Assembly: GCF_024166365.1 (NCBI RefSeq)
Contig: NC_064842.1
Location: forward strand, 28,243,001-28,307,000
Reading direction: 5' to 3'
Source: Elephas maximus indicus
Lineage: Eukaryota; Chordata; Mammalia; Proboscidea; Elephantidae
Length of the DNA stretch: 64,000 nt
Positions 61,701 through 64,000 of this stretch are shown one piece after another; positions within the stretch are counted from its first letter, which is position 1, and each line of letters starts with the position of its first letter. The notes under the pieces were generated by a model. The model saw nothing but the letters and a program-made list of their open reading frames with translations, ran no database searches and was not told the DNA's origin. A program made the position numbers and the translations under genes.

Positions 61701-62992
61701 CAGCTCTCAGTGGACAGCGTGTTTGTCCTGTACAACCAGGACGAGAGGATCTTGCGATATGCCCTGAGCAACTCCATTGGTCCCGTGAAGGGTAAGTGAG
61801 GCAACAGGTTAGATCAAACAATGTGCATGCGCTTCTGTGTGTCTGTGTGCCTACATGTTCAAAAATCCCTGCTCTATGTGTTGTTTTTAGTCCCTTACTC
61901 TCAGTCTATAGAAGGGGGAGGACCCACTCAGATATCGCCTGTCAGAAAATAGTCTTGTTGTTTGTGAGTCTTAGAAAACCTAACTGTCTCTGTCCTTGTA
62001 AGTGAAACCCTCTTCACTATCCTAAAGAATGCCAACCTATTGAGTTGCCTTTCAGAGCGGACCATTCAAGAGCTCCAGCTTTGGCAGGGCTTTGAAAACA
62101 CACTAACACTCAGCCTTGAAAGGAACGTGTGCTCGGGGCCTGAGGACATCGAGACACGCCTGGTAGGCCCAGAGCCTGAAGCACACTCTGCAGTTAGTGC
62201 ACATCACGGGTGTGTGGCCTGGGCCCAGGCACCTCCTGGCTGCATGGGGGGGAGCTGAGGTTGGGGAGCGTCCATGACATCTCAGTGTCAGACTTCACGT
62301 CGTCCAAATCTTTAAGGCCTGGAGGTCGTATATATTTGGGGCCTGGGTGTTAATGTCTTTTTGTTTCTTCAGTTTTTTAGATCTCTCTCCATGCTCAAGT
62401 TTTTCCTTAATCTAGCTCCATAAAGCAGGAGGAAGGCAGATGTCTTTCTCTCTCATTTTAAAGCTGTGGCTCTAGGCATCAGAAATTGGCATATTTTTTC
62501 TTAAAGGACCAGATAGTAAATACTTTAGGTTTGGCAGCTCTATGGTCTCTGCCTCAGCATCTTCTCATGGCCCCAAAGGAGCCATATACCACATGTAACC
62601 AAATGGGTGTGGCTGGTTTCCAGTAAAATTGTATTTATAAAAACAGGCAGTGGGCTGGAGGGGCGTAGCTCATGGACCCTTGCCCTCAAGTGGTTACATG
62701 GGGATTCAGCTGGTTTCTTGTTCCAGGACCCTGTGCTGCTCATGAGTGATTACCTTCTTGGTCACCGGTTCGCTGACTTTCTGTGGAAGGAGGAAGCCTG
62801 CAAGAGTTCCTGAATACTCACTCTATTTACATGTCTTTGCCTTCACAGAAGGCTCCCCCGATGCCCTTCAGAACCCCTGCTACACTGGCAGTCACGGCTG
62901 TGACACCAACGCAGCGTGCCGGCCCGGCCCCGCAACACAGTTCTTCTGTGAGTGCTCCATTGGCTTCCGAGGAGATGGGCGGACCTGCCAAG
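19544..62992 (+). CDS. NID1: Nidogen-1 (entactin), exons 1-9, 3' incomplete
   Basis: NID1 encodes a secreted basement-membrane glycoprotein that bridges laminin and collagen IV networks. Nine exons, joined at GT-AG borders, give 708 codons with no frame break: signal peptide (1-28), G1/NIDO globule (about 29-270), acidic linker (271-385), EGF module 1 (389-424), G2 beta-barrel (about 429-667) and EGF module 2 (671-707). Intron phases run 0, 0, 2, then 1 for all later introns. The encoded protein follows human nidogen-1 closely along its whole length and differs clearly from nidogen-2. The human protein has 1247 residues, so roughly 540 (further EGF modules, thyroglobulin repeat, laminin-binding G3 propeller) lie beyond the window. 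No damaging change was seen. Confidence 0.97.
19769..20904 (+). other. NID1: Intron 1, 5' GC-rich part
   Basis: Opens the 24,958-bp first intron. The first 500 bases are still CpG island and then decline. No repeat and no alternative exon was recognised. Such promoter-proximal intron DNA often carries regulatory sites, but none can be named here. Confidence 0.5.
21207..21402 (-). repeat. AfroSINE, antisense, longer subtype
   Basis: Contains aagactcgctggcaattcag and gcagattgccaggtctttct. It directly abuts the next copy. Confidence 0.82.
21403..21606 (-). repeat. AfroSINE, antisense, ggctgtaaatc-like subtype
   Basis: Contains aaactggttgccgttgtgtt, agactgtaaatctttgtgga and ends gcgctaccaaggctcc. 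The outer flanks agtatcagtt / aatatcagct suggest the SINE pair sits at one target. Confidence 0.88.
21731..21894 (-). repeat. AfroSINE, antisense, perfect 12-bp duplication
   Basis: The direct repeat aggttaagaacc lies at 21721-21732 and again at 21895-21906. Body from cccactgctgttgagttgat to acgccaccagagcttcc. Confidence 0.93.
21974..21998. repeat. (AAAC)n microsatellite
   Basis: Six tandem aaac units. Confidence 0.85.
22000..22690. other. NID1: Unassigned intron 1 sequence, probably repeat-derived
   Basis: The stretch at 22100-22140 (ccagaaagcagactctgaga) is reminiscent of a recurrent mammalian fossil repeat, but its family could not be placed. No coding signal. Confidence 0.35.
22741..22994. 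repeat. Left arm of a 1.7-kb inverted duplication
   Basis: The reverse complement of this stretch recurs at 24214-24450. By eye, more than nine in ten positions agree, with small length differences in the A-rich part at 22837-22852. Landmarks: acattgctgacactgcttaa, gggtcatggctttgtgggac, tagagttactcttcc. Confidence 0.88.
23000..23394 (-). repeat. L1 3' UTR-like sequence, antisense
   Basis: Read on the minus strand it gives aattatcccctgaagttacc and cagaatttcaaattct. These are close to the sense L1 UTR at 17183 (ctaacccctgaagttacctc), so it belongs to the same L1 group. Confidence 0.6.
23395..24213 (-). repeat. Lineage-specific L1 3' UTR, antisense
   Basis: Starts with antisense poly(A) (ttttttgtttatatttttat), then tgctttaagtgaaagtttac and ccctaatgagacagcacact. 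These are the reverse of the UTR at 4755-5309. Open frames on either strand here have no protein homology and are by-products of the UTR. Confidence 0.85.
24214..24450. repeat. Right arm of the 1.7-kb inverted duplication
   Basis: Reverse-complement partner of 22741-22994. It runs without a break into the antisense L1 UTR on its left and into fossil antisense L1 on its right. Confidence 0.88.
24892..25045 (+). repeat. AfroSINE, sense, within L1
   Basis: Reads gccctggtgatgcagtgatt to gatggcaatgagtttggttt. Directly downstream the 22-bp unit 25037-25058 is repeated exactly at 25059-25080. Confidence 0.9.
25309..25483 (+). repeat. AfroSINE, sense, within L1
   Basis: Full-length copy from gagccctggtggtgcagtgg to a gtttggtttggggttt tail. 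The L1 resumes with caatggctaatgatgatgaa. Confidence 0.93.
26161..26455. other. NID1: Unassigned intron 1 sequence
   Basis: No repeat family or exon-like signal recognised. Confidence 0.35.
26456..26949 (+). repeat. hAT-Charlie-type DNA transposon fossil
   Basis: Opens cagaagttctcaaagtgtgg, the hAT-Charlie terminal motif, and proceeds through ctaagatgttatttgctttt, agccagacattaaagtgatt, tttttaagagtgtaaagaag. The 3' terminal repeat has decayed. Confidence 0.72.
26950..27655. other. NID1: Unassigned intron 1 sequence
   Basis: No gene or confident repeat was seen in this 0.7-kb stretch. Confidence 0.4.
27658..27725. repeat. (CT)n/(CA)n microsatellite
   Basis: Compound pyrimidine and CA tract. 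Confidence 0.85.
27850..28050 (-). repeat. Possible L2-like fragment, antisense
   Basis: ggtgctggggctataaagtg and cccctgtccttaaggaactc resemble the antisense L2 3' region. Weak. Confidence 0.4.
28300..28485 (+). repeat. L2 RT-region fragment, sense
   Basis: Contains cccatctgaatgcccgttgg and actgagaattacg-like text that follows the L2 ORF2 order. It is head to head with the antisense L2 next to it. Confidence 0.45.
28680..28705 (-). repeat. AfroSINE stub, antisense
   Basis: Only gttgccgttgagttgattct remains, within the antisense L2. Confidence 0.55.
29117..29187 (+). repeat. AfroSINE 3' fragment, sense
   Basis: Contains gttctactttgacatacatg and agagtcaacttgatgccaac, the tail of the longer subtype, within L2. 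Confidence 0.7.
29940..30260 (+). repeat. Possible L2 fragment, sense
   Basis: ccttggcctggcattcaggg matches conserved L2 text. The remainder is weak. Confidence 0.4.
30272..30500 (+). repeat. MIR, sense
   Basis: Reads gagtgtggtctctggagctc, gtttgaattcctgtgttgtc and gtatgtgctcaataattgat. Confidence 0.8.
30501..31089. other. NID1: Unassigned intron 1 sequence
   Basis: No repeat or exon-like signal recognised. Confidence 0.35.
31541..32000 (+). repeat. L2, sense, inserted in antisense L2
   Basis: Contains cttgtcactctccagcttaa, cacaccagccttctttctgt, tctctctgcctggaatgcag and ctccgggagggcagggcatt, the L2 3' half. Confidence 0.8.
32100..32505 (+). repeat. Fossil L1 3' UTR
   Basis: gaactgttacagatgaaaag, gggatcctgattaaaacaaa, ggggattcactgtactgttc and a final A/T-rich end mark an old L1 3' UTR. 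Confidence 0.65.
32524..32690 (+). repeat. AfroSINE, sense
   Basis: Head ggtggcgtagtggttaagtg, RTE-like tail gtcgctatgagtcagaattg. Confidence 0.92.
32692..32905 (+). repeat. Fossil L1 3' end
   Basis: Reads tccttgcttaaggggcattg, aatgaattgtacatgtagaa and ggtggtattttaccacaaaa, then A-rich. Confidence 0.72.
32906..33103 (-). repeat. AfroSINE, antisense, longer subtype
   Basis: Contains accagttgccatccagtcaa, gggccaccaggcctttcttc and ends ctgcgctacccagggac. Confidence 0.88.
33290..33525 (-). repeat. MIR, antisense
   Basis: Decayed but ordered: gagaaggacgctgacccaca, gtcgcagcttgaactcaggt, catgttccatgctcttaac. Confidence 0.65.
33535..33665 (-). repeat. L2 3' end, antisense
   Basis: Starts ttcattcatttactcactca, then gacttctgtgctaggtgtgt. 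Confidence 0.65.
34498..34917 (-). repeat. Fossil L1 3' end, antisense, with AfroSINE
   Basis: Begins with a T run, then aattgtggtaaaaatatata, gtgtaaccatcacgactatc, tggtaactactaataaactt, and resumes after the SINE with ctctatatgtttgcctattt. Confidence 0.78.
34724..34887 (-). repeat. AfroSINE, antisense, within L1
   Basis: From ccattgccgttgagtctatt to ctgtgccaccagggctcc. The flanking actttac / aacttta may be the target duplication. Confidence 0.9.
34918..35452 (+). repeat. RTE/BovB-clade LINE fragment
   Basis: Two adjoining open stretches (34993-35283 and a frame-shifted continuation at 35271-35546) encode the RT thumb region with motifs [17 protein letters not shown] and RRNQSLEKD. The copy lacks its 3' terminus and joins fossil L1 abruptly. 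It is the youngest-looking RTE piece in the window but is still interrupted. Confidence 0.85.
35870..36290. repeat. GC-rich unclassified module with inverted repeats
   Basis: agtggcgtcaatagggttgg (35881) returns in reverse complement at 36107-36134 (28 bases, 5 mismatches), and the gacgccact motif appears a third time at 36261-36269. Composition is far richer in GC than the flanks. No family recognised. Confidence 0.6.
36291..36544. other. NID1: Unassigned intron 1 sequence
   Basis: Nothing recognisable. Confidence 0.3.
36545..36705 (+). repeat. MIR, sense
   Basis: Decayed MIR ending in gtaactgagtaaaaatgctt, followed by a mixed A/T homopolymer at 36706-36726. Confidence 0.6.
36990..37220 (+). 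repeat. MIR, sense
   Basis: Reads agaacatggattatggtctc, catgggttgcaatcttggtt and gcagttactcagtaaatgtt. Confidence 0.75.
37221..38159. other. NID1: Unassigned intron 1 sequence
   Basis: Roughly 0.9 kb of ordinary, repeat-poor sequence with no exon-like signal. It is one of the longest repeat-free stretches of intron 1 and so a reasonable place to look for conserved regulatory DNA. Confidence 0.4.
38160..38385 (-). repeat. L2 fragment, antisense
   Basis: gaggccagggaaggcttcct, gaagtgggactttgcc and gcagaggggaccgtaggtgc follow antisense L2 order. Confidence 0.6.
38386..38937. other. NID1: Unassigned intron 1 sequence
   Basis: No confident feature, apart from a short AfroSINE-tail-like scrap (ggaatcaacttgatggcaac) at about 38851. 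Confidence 0.4.
38938..39560 (-). repeat. Fossil L1 (L1M), antisense
   Basis: Contains ttttattacagaaaatttca, aatgaactcccatgccccca, aatccttactatcaccaaat-like text, cacgttgcatttggtggatt and cctgtagaatgtcctgaatt in order. Confidence 0.8.
39561..40391 (-). repeat. Mostly unassigned, with antisense L2 piece
   Basis: Around 39990-40060, cccattgtagtaggacctgt and gatgacttggactaggtggt are antisense L2 RT-region text. The rest is unassigned. Confidence 0.5.
40392..40557 (-). repeat. AfroSINE, antisense, with target duplication
   Basis: Flanked by catggtttttga / catggtctttga. Body cccactgccgttgagtcaat to actatgccaccatgg. Confidence 0.93.
40558..41357. other. NID1: Unassigned intron 1 sequence
   Basis: About 0.8 kb without a recognised repeat. 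A 100-codon minus-strand frame at 40875-41177 has no domain and no splice context. Confidence 0.4.
41358..41735 (-). repeat. Non-autonomous RTE element, antisense
   Basis: Runs from the reversed RTE tail (gctgctggtgagttgactgt) to a 5' module containing gtctgtcttagtctggaagc, accatgggtggcccttct and atcatagcaacatgcttgcc. It shares its 5' module with the elements at 6062 and 4313. Confidence 0.75.
41736..42344. other. NID1: Unassigned intron 1 sequence
   Basis: A run of 15-16 T residues at 41780. No gene signal. Confidence 0.35.
42345..42562 (+). repeat. MIR, sense, near full length
   Basis: Reads ggttcccctgggttcaaatc-like text, gactgccacttattatttgg, acctcagtttccccagcaga and attcaataagtgttagctat. 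Confidence 0.85.
42856..43024 (+). repeat. AfroSINE, sense
   Basis: Full copy from gagccctggtggtgcagtgg to gcaaagggtttggttttt. Confidence 0.93.
43032..43712 (+). repeat. AfroSINE, ggctgtaaatc subtype, split by L1
   Basis: Halves 43032-43157 and 43629-43712 rejoin at agatttacagccttggaaa / agattttcagctttggaaa. This 19-bp repeat is the L1's target duplication. Confidence 0.88.
43158..43628 (+). repeat. Lineage-specific L1 3' UTR, inserted in AfroSINE
   Basis: Body gggccacataaaccagagac, tagatggtgccttgctacca, gtaaattttcacctaaagca, then an A-rich end and (GA)n. It lies only 1.1 kb before exon 2, in sense orientation with an aattaaaa-type end. Confidence 0.87.
44300..44378 (+). repeat. L2 3' end, sense
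   Basis: Reads cccatgtctgtacccacagt and tttgttgaataaattaatga. Confidence 0.65.
44385..44585 (-). repeat. MIR, antisense
   Basis: Reads gcccaaggtcctgtgactgg and cttaccagtattctttcccc. It ends about 140 bases before exon 2. Confidence 0.7.
44727..45026 (+). CDS. NID1: NID1 exon 2: G1/NIDO domain
   Basis: Codes residues 76-175 (100 codons, phase 0 at both ends), from VTTNGIIA through [17 protein letters not shown] to the lysine before the donor gtaagt. It holds the first half of the NIDO domain. The acceptor is ttttgcacag. Substitutions relative to human are conservative in the aromatic/acidic core. Confidence 0.97.
46010..46540 (+). repeat. L2, sense
   Basis: Contains cctcactgcctctcgggcct, cttgcacatgctgtcctctc, cattcagactctagccctct and aagtgcagggaccatgtatt, the L2 3' half. 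Confidence 0.72.
46541..46775 (-). repeat. MIR, antisense
   Basis: Reads gtacttcctctgtgcctggc, catgtaatcttcataacatt, gcccaaggtcacacaaccaa. Confidence 0.85.
47121..47347 (+). CDS. NID1: NID1 exon 3: G1/NIDO domain, second half
   Basis: Codes residues 176-250 plus two bases of K251. Features include [13 protein letters not shown], a conserved strand-turn of the NIDO fold, and [12 protein letters not shown] near the end. The donor is gtatgc at 47348, weaker than the gtaagt at exon 2 but acceptable. It is the only phase-2 junction in this part of the gene. Confidence 0.96.
47348..49482 (+). other. NID1: Intron 3
   Basis: 2,135 bp. It contains the long-inverted-end element at 48084-48543. The remaining sequence before and after (including 48552-49482) is unassigned and repeat-poor. 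Confidence 0.85.
48084..48543. mobile_element. Non-autonomous element with long inverted ends, hAT-like
   Basis: Begins cagggcttcaagctag and ends tattcagagccctg. The outer arms (48084-48197 and 48413-48543) are inverted copies at roughly three quarters identity. Each arm itself starts cagggct and ends agccctg. Flanks acttaact (48076-48083) and atttaaat (48544-48551) could be an 8-bp target duplication with two changes, as hAT elements make. No transposase is encoded. Confidence 0.65.
49483..49862 (+). CDS. NID1: NID1 exon 4: end of G1 and acidic linker
   Basis: Codes the last base of K251 to the first base of V378. It starts [19 protein letters not shown], the end of the NIDO domain. It then enters the linker, where Y289 and Y296 sit in a run of Glu/Asp ([10 protein letters not shown]), and ends [14 protein letters not shown]. 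The tyrosines fall at the positions known to be sulfated in human nidogen-1. The linker is the most diverged part, and one residue appears to be missing relative to human near residue 298. Confidence 0.96.
49863..52113 (+). other. NID1: Intron 4
   Basis: 2,251 bp and unusually free of recognised repeats. Only a short antisense MIR-like scrap at about 50790-50880 (agaggaagaaactgaggcac) was seen. No AfroSINE is present, in contrast to introns 1, 5, 6 and 7. Confidence 0.75.
52114..52263 (+). CDS. NID1: NID1 exon 5: EGF-like module 1
   Basis: Codes residues 378-428 (phase 1 at both ends), one complete EGF module. Cysteines lie at 389, 396, 402, 410, 411, 413 and 424. The extra cysteine at 410/411 (FCCSC) is also in human. 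The tail GYTGNGRQC is typical of the module. The symmetric 1-1 exon fits the exon-shuffled origin known for EGF modules. Confidence 0.97.
52953..53143 (-). repeat. AfroSINE, antisense, longer subtype
   Basis: Contains gtgttgcagagtagaactgt, gattgccaggtctttcttct and ends gcaccacccagggtctc. Confidence 0.87.
54110..54270 (-). repeat. L2 3' end, antisense
   Basis: Reads tttactcaacaaacattgct, aacttactatatgtagaata and ccttgcccctagtaaattat. Confidence 0.65.
54330..55110 (-). repeat. Fossil L1, antisense, with AfroSINE
   Basis: Reads tttcatcaccccaaaaagga, ctgtggatttgcctattctg, then after the SINE gtttatgcattcctcagttg and ggagctggaattgctgtgtt. A small internal repeat of atgttttcaagg occurs near 54782 and 54812. 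Confidence 0.83.
54547..54712 (+). repeat. AfroSINE, sense, within L1
   Basis: Full copy with gaaaccctggtagtatagtg and gtcggaatcgactcaatggc. Flanked by ggacatttcat / gggcatttcat. Confidence 0.93.
55120..55330 (-). repeat. Probable old L1 piece, antisense
   Basis: A/T-rich text with taaccactgttaacagtttt and catctcttcggattttctcc resembles old antisense L1. Confidence 0.5.
56069..56320 (+). CDS. NID1: NID1 exon 6: G2 domain, first third
   Basis: Codes residues 428-512 (phase 1-1), from [16 protein letters not shown] through [18 protein letters not shown] to KNGFSITG. This is the start of the G2 beta-barrel, which binds perlecan and collagen IV. It is the best-conserved exon in the window relative to human. 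Donor gtaatt at 56321. Confidence 0.97.
56558..56760 (-). repeat. Fossil L1 3' end, antisense
   Basis: T run, then acaaatggtaaaatatacat, gtcattttaaccatttttaa and tgttgtacaaccatcaccac. Confidence 0.85.
57187..57392 (-). repeat. AfroSINE, antisense, longer subtype
   Basis: Contains cgtcaagccgattctgatac, agagtgccaggcctttcttc and a decayed end gtaccactcagcaactct. Confidence 0.87.
57794..58002 (-). repeat. AfroSINE, antisense, longer subtype
   Basis: Contains accagttgccatcaagtaga, gatcaccaggcctttcttcc and ends taccacccagggtctcc. Same subtype as the copy 600 bases upstream. Confidence 0.88.
58027..58375 (+). repeat. hAT DNA transposon fossil with 8-bp duplication
   Basis: Opens tgggggttgttaaacttttg and closes gtagtttgccaacccttg, inverted ends of a common mammalian hAT family. 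Internally it reads gggccagatactaaatattt and gtgtggctctgtctcaataa. Flanks ctataaaa / ctataatg fit an 8-bp target duplication. Confidence 0.8.
58605..58755 (-). repeat. MIR, antisense
   Basis: Reads gcattttatctctttaattt, acgaaatggaggttcagagg and gttggaagtcacactg. Confidence 0.65.
59044..59244 (+). CDS. NID1: NID1 exon 7: G2 domain, middle
   Basis: Codes residues 512-579 (phase 1-1): [36 protein letters not shown] and [14 protein letters not shown]. These are beta strands of the G2 barrel. Acceptor ttttgtag, donor gtgagg. The third codon base is GC-rich compared with the AT-rich introns. Confidence 0.97.
59596..59668. repeat. (CT)n/(TA)n microsatellite
   Basis: tctctctctctgtctctctc followed by TATA/CATA-rich sequence. 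Confidence 0.8.
59676..59820 (-). repeat. AfroSINE, antisense, shortened
   Basis: Contains ccaattgccatggagttgac and agctcaccaggcctttcttc, then jumps to gcattaactgtgccac. About 50 bases of the body are deleted. Confidence 0.82.
59820..59872. repeat. (TA/TG)n microsatellite
   Basis: tatgtgtgtgtgtatataca followed by TA repeats. Confidence 0.8.
60955..61073 (-). repeat. RTE 3' end, antisense
   Basis: Starts gttgttgttagttgatgttg, then atgtacaacagaatgaaaca and cctggtcctgtaccatcttc. Confidence 0.78.
61085..61250 (-). repeat. MIR, antisense
   Basis: Contains gaagaaactaaggcttgaga and acccatggtcacaactgtgg. Confidence 0.65.
61546..61791 (+). CDS. NID1: NID1 exon 8: G2 domain, C-terminal part
   Basis: Codes residues 579-661 (phase 1-1): [30 protein letters not shown] and [20 protein letters not shown]. 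It completes the G2 barrel. The acceptor follows a C-rich tract (ccgtcccccctag), and the donor is gtaagt. Confidence 0.97.
61792..62848 (+). other. NID1: Intron 8
   Basis: 1,057 bp, the shortest intron here. Apart from the hAT fossil at 62482 it is unassigned. Confidence 0.85.
62482..62680 (+). repeat. hAT DNA transposon fossil, partial
   Basis: Reads aaaggaccagatagtaaata, gtaaccaaatgggtgtggct and aaacaggcagtgggctggag. Same family as 58027-58375. Both ends are decayed. Confidence 0.72.
62849..62992 (+). CDS. NID1: NID1 exon 9: EGF-like module 2 with RGD
   Basis: Codes residues 661-708 plus the first base of codon 709 (phase 1-1). Six cysteines at 671, 678, 684, 694, 696 and 707 form one EGF module. 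R701-G702-D703 is the RGD known in human nidogen-1. The donor is gtacag at 62993. The last full codon is CAA (Gln) where human has tyrosine. Confidence 0.97.
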
Positions 62993-63269
62993 GTACAGCA
63001 CCGAGTCTGACTTGTTGGGGTTGGAGGTTGGGCTCTGTAAGCCCGAGAGCTGGGTAAGGAGGGGGTGCCTGGGAGCTGCGAAGCCCGGTGGGACAAGTCC
63101 TGATGGACACGCTTGTGTGCTGGCGGTGGTGCTAGGGTACTGCCCTTGTCTGTCTCTGATCACACAGGCCCACCAGAAGCAGCAGAGTAGAATTCACAAG
63201 GCCATGCTCCACCCACCTTATGAGGGCAGACTCAAATGGAAGCTGAAGTCAGTGCTGCTTATAAGAACA

Positions 63270-63475
63270 CTGATAACTATAGCTATAATTTACCCAGGCG
63301 CTGTTTGAGTTAGGTGCTTTGTAAACACCGATCTCATTTCATTCTCCAGCTCTAAAGATGAATTCTTTCATTCTTGTTTTCAGTGATGAAAAAATTGAGA
63401 CTTATTAAAATGAGCAAGTGACAAAGCAGGATTTGAACTCAAGTCTCTGATGCAATGTCTCTATCATTCTACCTT
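63270..63475 (-). repeat. MIR, antisense
   Basis: Reads actatagctataatttaccc, gtgatgaaaaaattgagact and gatttgaactcaagtctctg. Confidence 0.78.
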
Positions 63476-63750
63476 CTCGTTACACTTATTTTATCATCAG
63501 TAATTTAATTTCATAAACTTTTGTGTAGACAGCTTGATATTTACATCCGTGCAAATGTAGTTTAATTTTAATCCACCCACATGGGGATAGAGCCCATACG
63601 CCAGGGACGACTACTGCAAGAACTCCAATTGCTTCATCTAGTGCTGCCTGAATCCACAACAGAGCTTGCTCATTAACACAGGGAATGTTAGAAATGTTTC
63701 CCTGGTGAATGAGTGCTGTGCAGATACTTGGTTGTCTAGAAGGATAAGGG

Positions 63751-63950
63751 AGCCCATGGCTGGTACAAATGGGTTAATGCCTCAGCTGCTAATTGAAAGG
63801 ATGGAAGCTCGAGTCCACCCAGAGGCACCTCGGAAGAGAGTCCTGGTGATCTACTGGAAAAGCAGCCATTGAAAACCCTGTGGCACACAGTTCTACTCTG
63901 ACACACACGGGGTCGCCATGAGTCAGAATCAACTCGACAGCACCTGGTTA
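63751..63950 (+). repeat. AfroSINE, sense, longer subtype
   Basis: Reads agcccatggctggtacaaat, gagtccacccagaggcacct, aaagcagccattgaaaaccc and cgccatgagtcagaatcaac. Confidence 0.9.
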
Positions 63951-64000
63951 GAAAAATAAGCAACCTTCTCCACCTTTGCACAAATGAAGTGTAAGAATCG

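Larger units (their letters stand above)
62993..64000 (+). other. NID1: Intron 9, 5' part, runs off the window
   Basis: The first 280 bases are GC-rich and unassigned. A MIR and an AfroSINE follow. The next exon was not reached. Confidence 0.85.

Noticed and set aside
19544..62992. NID2 instead of NID1
   Set aside because: The linker, EGF and G2 sequences follow nidogen-1 residue by residue, and the RGD in the second EGF module fits nidogen-1.
1..64000. CRISPR array, operon, riboswitch or phage feature
   Set aside because: No regularly spaced repeats, compact gene clusters or prokaryotic signals are present. The DNA is mammalian.

Overview
The window is mammalian nuclear DNA, most likely from an elephant or close paenungulate relative. 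The only gene recognised, NID1, shows mammalian exon/intron structure, and the repeats are a typical afrotherian mix. There are more than 30 copies or fragments of tRNA-derived AfroSINEs, several fragments of a BovB/RTE-clade LINE whose 3' end the SINEs share, lineage-specific L1 3' untranslated regions, and older shared mammalian repeats (L1M, L2, MIR, hAT). The species call is inference from repeat content.

Layout. 1-19.1 kb is intergenic DNA upstream of NID1. It is almost entirely nested retroposons: a run of antisense AfroSINEs at 6.5-7.7 kb, a near-perfect 117-bp foldback at 7776-7892, two RTE copies tail to tail at 9.2-11.7 kb, and a fossil L1 broken by younger insertions at 10.5-14.4 kb. 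19.1-20.3 kb is a CpG island with the TATA-less NID1 promoter and exon 1. 19.8-44.7 kb is the 25-kb first intron, again mostly nested repeats. 44.7-63.0 kb carries exons 2-9, with introns of 1.1-3.8 kb. The window stops in intron 9, so the 3' part of the gene is missing.

The nine exons (19544-19768, 44727-45026, 47121-47347, 49483-49862, 52114-52263, 56069-56320, 59044-59244, 61546-61791, 62849-62992) total 2125 nt. They splice without a frame break into the first 708 codons of nidogen-1: signal peptide, G1/NIDO globule, acidic linker with two sulfation-type tyrosines, first EGF module, G2 beta-barrel and second EGF module with its RGD. All introns are GT-AG, and from exon 4 onward all are phase 1. 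Nidogen-1 is a secreted basement-membrane linker. Its G2 domain, present here, binds perlecan and collagen IV. The laminin-binding G3 domain lies beyond the window.

No second protein-coding gene, RNA gene, CRISPR array or prokaryotic feature was found. The most interesting unexplained pieces are the foldback at 7776-7892, a 460-bp element with long inverted ends at 48084-48543, an inverted duplication at 22741-24450, a GC-rich module with internal inverted repeats at 35870-36290, and a tRNA-Gly-headed SINE at 4313-4606. Repeat boundaries were set by eye and may be off by several bases. Family names come from recognised motifs, not a database search.
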